DNA from: Bradyrhizobium sp. 1(2017)
GTDB lineage: Bacteria > Pseudomonadota > Alphaproteobacteria > Rhizobiales > Xanthobacteraceae
Assembly: GCF_011602485.2 (NCBI RefSeq)
Contig: NZ_CP050022.2
Location: forward strand, 5,848,001-5,912,000
Length of the DNA stretch: 64,000 nucleotides
Direction of reading: 5' to 3'
Within the stretch, counting starts at the first letter, position 1; each line of letters opens with the position of its first letter. Positions 27,075-34,514 of this stretch are shown piece after piece. The position numbers and the translations under genes were made by a program. Below the pieces are notes generated by a model. The model had not been told where the DNA came from. It saw nothing but the letters and a program-made list of their open reading frames with translations, and ran no database searches.

Positions 27075-29939
27075 TCAGGCCGGCGGCATCAACATCAGCC
27101 GCGCGGCCCTGAGATCGGCGGTCTCGAATCCCTCGGAGAACCGGGCGTGGGTATTGGCGAGCTGCTGGAGCGGATCATGCGCGCCTCGCCGAGACCGAAG
27201 CTTCACCAGCGACATCTCGCTTCGCAGCCGCCAGGACAATGCGCCCTGTTGTTCGGCGAGCGTAGCCGAGGCGACGAGACTTGCCTCGGCGGCGTCGAGA
27301 TCGCCGCCGCGCGCCTCGAGCTCGCCGCGCAGTCGCAGCAGCTCGGGCATGTCGAAGCCGCCGCCTTCCTGCTCGACCCGCGCGATGGTCTCCTGCAAGA
27401 TCTGAGCGCCTTCCGTCGCCAAGCCCAGGGCCGCCATGCCCCGGGACAGATCCGCGGCGAACGCCGACGCGTAGAGCTCATAGCGGTCCGCATGCAGACG
27501 CGGAAGCGCGCTGCGCAGAAGCTCGATGCCGCCGCTCACCTCTCCGCGCGCGATCATGGTCTGCGCCCGGAAGCCGGTTGCAACGGCTTCGTAGGGCACG
27601 AGCCCGTGCATGCCTGCATGCGCCACCAGCCGATCGGTCATGGTCTCGACGGAAGGCCAGTCGCCAACCCAGCCGAACACAGAGGCAGACCAGCACAACG
27701 CGATGCAATGCATGACGGCGTCGCGGGGCACCGAGGCGCCGACGAGTGGCCGGACACATTCGACCGCACGATCGGGGAAGCCGCGCAGCCATAGCACGCG
27801 CGCAAGCGGGATCTGCGGTGTCCGCGAATAGGCGAAATGTCCGGGTTGCGTTCCGCGCAGCGCGGCATCGTCCCGTACCCCCTCGTCGAGATGGGCTTGG
27901 GCCTCGGTCTGGTTGCCGGCGAGGTGATAGGACACGCCGAGAAGCGCTTTGCTGCCGGCAATTCCCGCGGTATCTCCGATCAGATGCGCAACCCGCTCGG
28001 CGTGACGCGCAGTCGGCACCAGATGCCGGTAGCTGCCGGTCCGGCGGTAGAACATGTTCAGGCGCGACAACAGGCGGAATGTGTTGGCATGGTCGGAAAG
28101 CGCTTCCGCAATCTCCAGCCCGCGCCTGAGCGCCGCCTCCGCGTGCTCGCTGTTGCGCTCGGTGAACATGAAGGCGTGGCCGAGCGCCGACTGCAGCTCG
28201 AGCTCCCATGGGCCGCCACGGTTGGCATCGTCGAGCGCCAGGAGCGCGCGGCCCGACCAGATGCGCGCCTCATTCAGCAGATTGAGCTCGACGAACAGCC
28301 TCGTGCAGGTGCCGGCGAGCAGCACCCGCAACTCGGCACTATCCTCGTTGCCATAGCTCCATTCCAGCGCCGCGCGGGCATCGGCGAGGAGGTCCGACCT
28401 CTGGCCGCTGCCAGCCTGCTTCATCATGCCCGCTTCGAGCGTGCGGTGAACAAACAGCGCGTGACGGCGCGCGATGACGTCGACCTGACCGCGGTCCGCC
28501 AGCTTCTGCAAAGCATAGGCGCGCGTTGCGTCGAGCAGACGATAGCGCCGCGATGAGCCGTCCGGCCGCGCGGACACCAGCGACTTGGCCACCAGCTGGT
28601 CCAGCGCCTCGACGACGCGATCCTCCGGCATGTCCGCCTCGGCCGCCACCGCTATCGCACCCTGGAACGTGAAGTGACCTGCGAAGATCGCGAGCCGCTG
28701 AAACACGATCCGCTCGCTCTCGCCGATCAGGCCAAAACTCCAGTCGAGCGTGGCGCCGAGCGTCTGCTGCCGGGGCGGCGCCGTCCGCCGCCCGCGCCAT
28801 TCGAGCTGCAGCCGGCTGTCGAGCATCGCCGCCATTTCGTGCAGGCCGTAGAGACCGACACGCGCGGCGGCGAGCTCGATCGCAAGCGCAATGCCGTCGA
28901 GCTTGCTGCAAATCCGAGTGAGGACTTTCGCATCCTCGTCCGTCACATCGCCGCGGTGGCCCGCCGCGACGGCGCGATCGACGAACAGTCGCACAGCGGG
29001 GTAAGCCAGCACGTCGTCAGCGCTGAGGCGGGCGTCCTGCGGCGGGCCCGCCAGCGGAACGAGCTCGAATATCTGCTCGCCCTCCACCAGCAGCGACTCG
29101 CGGCTGGTTGCGAGAAGGGCGATGCCGGGCGCCTCGCGATAGATGTTTTCCGCAAGTCGCGCGACCTCGTCGATGACATGCTCGCAACTGTCGAGAATGA
29201 GCAGCAGCCGCCGTCCGCGCAGAAAATTGACGATACTGCCCGACGGATCGTCGTGATGCACGACGAGGCCCAGCGTGGCGGCAACAGTGCTCGCGACCAG
29301 TGCGGCATCCTTCAGCGACCCGAACTCCAGGAAGCAGACGTTTCCTTCGAACGTATCGCACATCTCATGCGCGAGCGCGGCTGCAATGGTCGTCTTGCCG
29401 ATGCCGCCCGGTCCCCGCAGCGTGACGAAGCGGTCGCGAAGCAGGCGTGCCACCAGCTCGCGGACAATGTCGTCCCGCCCGACCATGCGATCCGGGCGAT
29501 GCGGCAAAGACGGTGGCACCATTGTCTTTTCGGGCGGCCGCGACACTTGCAACGGGGCCTGTGCTCGTTGGCGACGCTCCACCGGTGCGACGAAGCAGTA
29601 GCCCCGGCCCGGAATGTTGGTGATGTAGCGGACTCCGTCCTTGCCGTCGCCGAGCACCTTGCGCAGCTCGACGACGTGCACTCGCAGGCTGATCTCCTCG
29701 ACGGACAACCCATGCCAGGCGAAACCGAGGATCTCGCTCTTTGGCACCACCTCGCCGGCGCGGCTGACGAGCAGGCGTAAAATGTCCGTCGCGCGGCTGC
29801 CGAGCTTGACCGGAACCCCGTCCTTTTCAAGCAGCCGCGACCGAAGCGAAAATGGCCCGAACGAGACTACATCGAGATCCAGGATCGTTCCGGTGCTGCC
29901 GCCGCTGCGGGGGGCTTGTCCTGCCGAGAGATCGCTCAC
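27075..29939 (-). CDS. Large regulator 3: winged helix + STAND ATPase + helical repeats
   Basis: 954 residues, same architecture as the two other large regulators but a more distant homologue. Winged helix at residues 26-118 (VSFGPFSLRSRLLEKDG ... PGRGYCFVAP), Walker A GPGGIGKTT at 176-184, LLLILDSCEHV, ATSRESL, LDWSFGL, then helical repeats. It starts at GTG 29939; no strong ribosome-binding site is visible and the true start could be slightly inside. It is divergent from an AraC gene across a 341-bp gap that carries repeat site 5 and converges on the exported hydrolase. Confidence 0.86.
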   Translation of the reverse strand: MSDLSAGQAPRSGGSTGTILDLDVVSFGPFSLRSRLLEKDGVPVKLGSRATDILRLLVSRAGEVVPKSEILGFAWHGLSVEEISLRVHVVELRKVLGDGKDGVRYITNIPGRGYCFVAPVERRQRAQAPLQVSRPPEKTMVPPSLPHRPDRMVGRDDIVRELVARLLRDRFVTLRGPGGIGKTTIAAALAHEMCDTFEGNVCFLEFGSLKDAALVASTVAATLGLVVHHDDPSGSIVNFLRGRRLLLILDSCEHVIDEVARLAENIYREAPGIALLATSRESLLVEGEQIFELVPLAGPPQDARLSADDVLAYPAVRLFVDRAVAAGHRGDVTDEDAKVLTRICSKLDGIALAIELAAARVGLYGLHEMAAMLDSRLQLEWRGRRTAPPRQQTLGATLDWSFGLIGESERIVFQRLAIFAGHFTFQGAIAVAAEADMPEDRVVEALDQLVAKSLVSARPDGSSRRYRLLDATRAYALQKLADRGQVDVIARRHALFVHRTLEAGMMKQAGSGQRSDLLADARAALEWSYGNEDSAELRVLLAGTCTRLFVELNLLNEARIWSGRALLALDDANRGGPWELELQSALGHAFMFTERNSEHAEAALRRGLEIAEALSDHANTFRLLSRLNMFYRRTGSYRHLVPTARHAERVAHLIGDTAGIAGSKALLGVSYHLAGNQTEAQAHLDEGVRDDAALRGTQPGHFAYSRTPQIPLARVLWLRGFPDRAVECVRPLVGASVPRDAVMHCIALCWSASVFGWVGDWPSVETMTDRLVAHAGMHGLVPYEAVATGFRAQTMIARGEVSGGIELLRSALPRLHADRYELYASAFAADLSRGMAALGLATEGAQILQETIARVEQEGGGFDMPELLRLRGELEARGGDLDAAEASLVASATLAEQQGALSWRLRSEMSLVKLRSRRGAHDPLQQLANTHARFSEGFETADLRAARLMLMPPA

Positions 29940-30149
29940 GTCTCACTCATTCACGACTGCTTCATCGAAGCGCGGCGCGACTATACAAGGCACCGGTGCG
30001 AGGTCCAGCAAGGGCACCGCGTCGCTCACAGCGGAGAAACGCACCTTCCTGCGCCGTCCCAGCGTCGGCCACGCCTGTCCAAATACTTGAAATTGCGTAC
30101 AAAATTGCCTTCCCGCGACGGCTGTTACACCTTCTGCGCATCACAAAAA

Positions 30150-30174
30150 CTAACAGATCCTAATCAGCACTAAC
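30150..30174 (+). promoter_or_regulatory. 10-bp periodic direct repeat, site 5
   Basis: CTAAC-AGATC-CTAAT-CAGCA-CTAAC: three units in exact 10-bp register, 106 bp upstream of the AraC start at 30281 and in its direction. This is the cleanest of the five sites. The rest of the 341-bp gap 29940-30280 holds no gene that I can support. Confidence 0.7.
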
Positions 30175-30280
30175 GGGCTTCCTGGCAAACTCACGCCTAT
30201 CCTCCGAGCATCGAAATGATTGCGTTTGCGCGTTTGCCAGCGGTTGCAAACGGCAGCGAAGCAAGGAAGAGGACGAAGCG

Positions 30281-31264
30281 ATGTTGACCAACTTGCACCC
30301 CTCGCATGGCTGGATTGATGTCCCGGTCGATCCGCGGGACCGCGAATCCACCCCGCCGACGCCGGCGTTCGCCCGGGAAAGCCGGTGGCGCCAGATCGAT
30401 CGCACCGCGGAGGCGGCGATCGACGGCATTGCGATTCCGCGATGGGAGGACTCCCGCACTGCTTCGTCGCACGAAGCGACAACGCCGCGGGATTGCTATT
30501 TCATCGGCATCGCGCTGAAGACCACGCGCGCGAAGCTGACCCGGGACCGGCAGATCATTTTCGACGGCGTCATGCCCGCGGGAACGCTCTATGTCAGCGC
30601 GCCGTCGCGATCTGTCGGAGTGCAATTCCAGTCGCCCTGTGCTTTCCTGCACTTTCACATCCCGACGGATCATTTTCCGGGCGAGCTCACCGCGACCGAA
30701 GGACTGAACGACCTCGTCCTGTTGCGCGACCCGCTGGCTGCGGAGCTTGCCAAGGCGCTGATCGAGCGTGGTCGCGCCGCGGACCACCAGTTCATGCGCT
30801 GCCTCGGCCAGACCCTCGCGATGCATCTCGCCCGGCTGGAGCCGCCGCGCGCGAGGGTCAATGCCTTGCCGAAATGGCGGCTGCGGCGAGTTGAACAATA
30901 TATCGCCGATCATTTCGACCGCTGCATCAGCCTGTCCGAGCTGGCCAATGTCGCCGGCCTGTCCAAAATGCACTTTGCGGCCCAGTTCCGCGCCGCGACC
31001 GGTTATCGGCCCCGCGAATATCTTCTCAATCACCGCACCGAGCAGGCGAAGACCCTGCTCGCGACAACCGGGCGGCCGTTGGCGGAGATCGCGCTTGCCG
31101 TCGGCTTCAGCACGCAGGCGCATTTCTCGACGGTGTTCAAGCGCGTCAGCGGCCAGTCTCCGGCGCGCTGGCGCGCAGCCCGCAAGAGTGATCGCGTTGA
31201 GGCTGAAGGGCCTTCGCGGCGGCGCCCCGCTTCGGAGATGGGCTGGACCAGCGCGGCCGCGTAG
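30281..31264 (+). CDS. AraC-family transcriptional regulator
   Basis: 327 residues. Double HTH at the C-terminus (CISLSELANVAGLSKMHFAAQFRA and RPLAEIALAVGFSTQAHFSTVFKRV); the N-terminal part (residues 40-200) is a variable sensing domain. GGAAGAGGA lies upstream of the ATG. Divergent from large regulator 3. The three-unit repeat in its promoter suggests it is a downstream member of that regulatory set. Confidence 0.92.
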   Translation: MLTNLHPSHGWIDVPVDPRDRESTPPTPAFARESRWRQIDRTAEAAIDGIAIPRWEDSRTASSHEATTPRDCYFIGIALKTTRAKLTRDRQIIFDGVMPAGTLYVSAPSRSVGVQFQSPCAFLHFHIPTDHFPGELTATEGLNDLVLLRDPLAAELAKALIERGRAADHQFMRCLGQTLAMHLARLEPPRARVNALPKWRLRRVEQYIADHFDRCISLSELANVAGLSKMHFAAQFRAATGYRPREYLLNHRTEQAKTLLATTGRPLAEIALAVGFSTQAHFSTVFKRVSGQSPARWRAARKSDRVEAEGPSRRRPASEMGWTSAAA

Positions 31265-31289
31265 CTCATCCAGCTACAGGGCGGGTGCC

Positions 31290-33611
31290 CTAAGCCGGAT
31301 CGAACGCCCGGATCGGCGGCAGATTGCCGGTGAACTTCTCGACCTCGACCGTCGTGAGCTGCCCCGTGCAGCCCTGGGCGAAAGATGACGTGCCGATGTC
31401 GCGGGTGAGCACGTTCGGATTGCCGTGAACGCAAAGCGGCGCGTCGTCCTCGGGGTCCATCGGGTCGTACCAGGCTCCGGTCGGAAGCTGCACGACGCCG
31501 GCTGCGACACCGTCGGTGACGTGGACGGCGGCCAAGCAGGCGCCGCGACTATTGAACAGGCGGATGATGTCGCCGTCCTTGATGCCGCGCGGATCGGCAT
31601 CGTGCGGGTTCATGCGCGCAACCTCGCGGCCGCGATGCTTCGATGCGAGCGAATGTCCGCCGAAATCGAGCTGGCTGTGCAAGCGCGTCACGGGCTGGTT
31701 GGCGACCAGGAAACAGGGCGCGCCAGGCCGCGGCATATCGGTCTTGTCGAGCCAGACCGGATGGCCCGGGCAATCCGCATCGCCATGGCCCGCGATCTTC
31801 GCCGAGAAAATCTCGATGCGGCCGCTCGGCGTCGGCAACGCATGATCGACGGGATCCTCGCGGAAGCGGCGCAGCCGGCCGCCGTCGTCTGGTTGCTGCG
31901 GCACGACGAGGCTGCCGCGTCGCCAGAACTCGTCGAAGCCGGGCGCCTCCAGGCCGCGCCCGGCGAGCGAGGCGCGGGTCGGCTCATAGAGATGTTCGAG
32001 CCACTGCCGTGAGGTGCGGCCTTCCGTGAAGGGTTCGCGCGCACCGAGACGCTCGGCGAGATCGGCGAAGATATCATAGTCGTCGCGCGAAAGGCCGAAC
32101 GGTTCGGCGATCCGGTGCATGGCGACCATCAGGGGATCGTTGGTGGAATAGCCGATGTCCTCGCGCTCCAGCGTCATGGTCGCGGGCAGCACGATGTCGG
32201 CGTGGCGGGCCGTCGCGGTCCAGCCGAGCTCGTGCACGACCAGCGTGTCGACCTTCGCGAACGCCTTGCGCAGGCGGTTGATGTCCTGATGGTGATGGAA
32301 GGGATTGCCGCCGGCCCAGTAGACGAGGCGGATGTCCGGATAGGTGCGCGTCTCGCCGTTGTAGCGATAGGTGCTGCCGGGACCCAGCAGCATGTCGGCG
32401 ATGCGCGCCACCGGAATGAAATCGGCGACGCCGTTGCGGCCCTGGCCCAGCGTCGGCCCCGGCACGTCGTTGACGCGGCGACCGTAATAGCCGATCGCAC
32501 CCAGCGAATAGGCGTAGCCGCCGCCGGGAAGGCCGATCTGGCCGAGCGCTGACGCCAGCACCAGTCCCATCCACACCGGCTGCTCGCCATGCTCGGCGCG
32601 CTGCAGCGAATGGGAGACGGTGATCAGCGCGCGCTTTCCGGCAAGGCGACGCGCCAGCGTCCGGATGGTGTTCGCGTCGACGCCCGAGATCGCGGCGGCC
32701 CATTCGGCGTGCTTCGCCTGCCCATCGCTCTCGCCGGTGAGATAGCGCAGGAAGACGGGCCAGCCTTCGGTGTAGCGATCCAGGAAGGCCTGATCGTGCA
32801 GACCCTCGCTCACCAGCGTGTGGACGATGCCGAGCATCAGCGCGGTATCCGTGCCGGGCAGGCAACTCATCCATTCGGCACCGGCCTCGACCGGCAGATC
32901 GTCGCGCAGCGGGCTGACCAGGACGAACTCGCAGCCGCGCTTTCGCGCCGCCGCCATCGCACCACGCTCGACATGCTTGCTGATCGAGCCGCCGGCCACC
33001 ATCGAGTTCTTCAGCGCCATGCCGCCAAACGCCAGCACGATCTCGGTGTTTTCAGCGATCTGCTCCCAGGTGACGTTGCGCTTGGTGATGTCCTCGTATC
33101 CGCAGAGGATCTGAGGCAGCAACACCGAGGACGCGCCGGAGGAATAGGTGTTGACCGAACGCACATAGCCGCCCATCGCGACGTTGAGGAAGCGATGCAC
33201 CTGGCTCTGGGCATGATGAAAGCGGCCCGCGCTCGACCAGCCATAGGAGCCGCCGAACACGGCGCCGGGGCCGTGCGTGTCGCGGATGCGCGCGAGCTCC
33301 GCGCCGAGAAGGTCGAGCGCCTTCTCCCAGCTCACGGAGACGAATTCGTCGCGGCCGCGGCGATCGTCCGGACCTGGACCGCGCTCGAGCCAGCCGCGGC
33401 GAATCGCCGGCTGGGCGATGCGCGCCTGATGGCGGAGCGCACCGGGGAAATTGTCGATGATGCCGTTCGGATCGGGATCGCCGGCATAGGCCCTGACCTC
33501 GAGTCCGGCCTTGCCATTGCGTGCCGAGAACACGCCCCAATGCGAGGTATGCGGCTTGAAGCCGTCGGACAGGTCGAGGCCGGGGTCGGGAAAGCCAATC
33601 GTATCGTCCAT
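31290..33611 (-). CDS. Molybdopterin oxidoreductase, biotin/TMAO/DMSO sulfoxide reductase type
   Basis: 773 residues of the DMSO-reductase family without an N-terminal 4Fe-4S motif. GSYGWSSAGRFHHAQ and NTYSSGASS match the BisC/TorA/DorA group, the second holding the serine expected to bind molybdenum. YWAGGNPFHHHQD, ATMTLEREDIGYS and FLVANQPVTRLHSQLDFG are cofactor-pocket segments. With the start at 33611 there is no Tat signal, so the enzyme should be cytoplasmic, like biotin sulfoxide reductase. No membrane or chaperone partner is adjacent. Substrate assignment among S-oxides and N-oxides is uncertain. Confidence 0.9.
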   Translation of the reverse strand: MDDTIGFPDPGLDLSDGFKPHTSHWGVFSARNGKAGLEVRAYAGDPDPNGIIDNFPGALRHQARIAQPAIRRGWLERGPGPDDRRGRDEFVSVSWEKALDLLGAELARIRDTHGPGAVFGGSYGWSSAGRFHHAQSQVHRFLNVAMGGYVRSVNTYSSGASSVLLPQILCGYEDITKRNVTWEQIAENTEIVLAFGGMALKNSMVAGGSISKHVERGAMAAARKRGCEFVLVSPLRDDLPVEAGAEWMSCLPGTDTALMLGIVHTLVSEGLHDQAFLDRYTEGWPVFLRYLTGESDGQAKHAEWAAAISGVDANTIRTLARRLAGKRALITVSHSLQRAEHGEQPVWMGLVLASALGQIGLPGGGYAYSLGAIGYYGRRVNDVPGPTLGQGRNGVADFIPVARIADMLLGPGSTYRYNGETRTYPDIRLVYWAGGNPFHHHQDINRLRKAFAKVDTLVVHELGWTATARHADIVLPATMTLEREDIGYSTNDPLMVAMHRIAEPFGLSRDDYDIFADLAERLGAREPFTEGRTSRQWLEHLYEPTRASLAGRGLEAPGFDEFWRRGSLVVPQQPDDGGRLRRFREDPVDHALPTPSGRIEIFSAKIAGHGDADCPGHPVWLDKTDMPRPGAPCFLVANQPVTRLHSQLDFGGHSLASKHRGREVARMNPHDADPRGIKDGDIIRLFNSRGACLAAVHVTDGVAAGVVQLPTGAWYDPMDPEDDAPLCVHGNPNVLTRDIGTSSFAQGCTGQLTTVEVEKFTGNLPPIRAFDPA

Positions 33612-33777
33612 CGCCTGATCCTTGTTCCGGTGCGTGTGGCAGTATACCGATCCACGCCCCGATGTCATCGCGATCGGGGTTGACGCAAATGCGGGGTTCC
33701 CGTGAGACGTGGAGGCCTCGCATTGGTGCTTCGGGTGTGCGATATGCGTCTCCTCCTCAAGCAACACCGGTCGCATC

Positions 33778-34128
33778 ATGATCAAGCGCGTCTTGCCCTA
33801 CGAAGGTCTGCTCCACGAAGTGGTCGAGCATAATGGCGTGCTTTACATCGGTGGGATCGTCCCCGAGGACACAAGCCTCGACATGTCGGGCCAGGCAAAC
33901 GACGTCCTGGGGCAATTGGCAAAGCTGCTGAAGACCCTCGGCTCCGACCTGGGCAACGTCCTGCAGGTGACGATCTACATGACCGACCTGAAGGAGAAGG
34001 CCGCGTTCAACGCGGCCTGGAAGGCGCACTTTGCCGAGGCTCATCTGCCGGCACGCGCCGCAATCGGCGTCGCCGACCTCGGGCCGGGCGTGAAGCTCGA
34101 GATGACCGCAATCGCGGCCCGACACTAA
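33778..34128 (+). CDS. RidA/YjgF-family protein
   Basis: 116 residues. Enamine/imine deaminase family: LHEVVEHNGVLYIGGIVPED, VLQVTIYMTDLKEKAAFNAAW and PARAAIGVADLGPGVKLEM are typical, including the conserved arginine in PARA. Members remove reactive 2-aminoacrylate-type enamines or act in catabolic pathways. It is divergent from the molybdenum enzyme. Its TAA stop lies inside the dispersed repeat that follows. Confidence 0.93.
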   Translation: MIKRVLPYEGLLHEVVEHNGVLYIGGIVPEDTSLDMSGQANDVLGQLAKLLKTLGSDLGNVLQVTIYMTDLKEKAAFNAAWKAHFAEAHLPARAAIGVADLGPGVKLEMTAIAARH

Positions 34129-34277
34129 AGCGCGATGAGATTAGGATGAATCGTCAGCGCGCTTTAGGTTGCTGTTTGAGCATGATCTCCGCGCAAACGC
34201 GTTCCGCGTTTGTCGCGAGGGAAAACCGCTTCACACGTTTCGCTAACGCGGCCTTTCGGGTCCGGATCATGCTCTAG
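34126..34277. repeat. Bradyrhizobium-type dispersed inverted repeat
   Basis: Two nested palindromic parts: TAAAGCGCGATGA...AGCGCGCTTTA (34126-34166), and GAGCATGATC (34178-34187) with its perfect complement GATCATGCTC (34265-34274). I recognise this pairing from many Bradyrhizobium and Rhodopseudomonas intergenic regions. It may act as a transcript end for the RidA gene, whose stop codon it includes. Confidence 0.82.
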
Positions 34278-34316
34278 CGGCGCAAGCCCGCTCCGCTGTA
34301 CGGCTTCGCCGCGCGG

Positions 34317-34514
34317 TCAGACGATCTTCTGCTGCGCGAGGCGTTCGAGCTCGCGATCCGAAAGCCCGAGCCAGCGCTGGTAGACGTCGCGGTTATCCTC
34401 GCCGATGTCGCCGCCGGATTTGCGCAGCTCGGTGCGGTCCATTGTGAACCGTGGCACGACATTGCTCATCGCCACCGAACCGAAGTCACGGGGCGTCGCA
34501 CTTAGGTGTATACC
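34317..34514 (-). pseudogene. C-terminal remnant of a class III (CaiB/BaiF) CoA-transferase
   Basis: The minus strand encodes a run ending RDVYQRWLGLSDRELERLAQQKIV and a TGA stop at 34317-34319, preceded by HLSATPRDFGS and GGDIGEDNR. This is how family III CoA-transferases end (their GEHNREV...LGLS region). The remaining several hundred residues are absent: upstream lies directly the stop codon of the autotransporter gene at 34515. It is therefore a truncated gene fragment, probably left when the neighbouring DNA was rearranged. Confidence 0.7.

Noticed and set aside
32589..33683. A 364-codon open frame opposite the molybdopterin enzyme
   Set aside because: No motifs and typical mirror-frame composition; the minus-strand enzyme explains the region.
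34274..34462. A 62-codon minus-strand frame in the CoA-transferase remnant
   Set aside because: It is in a different frame from the one that gives the recognisable CoA-transferase end; it is Ser/Arg-rich and runs into the dispersed repeat.
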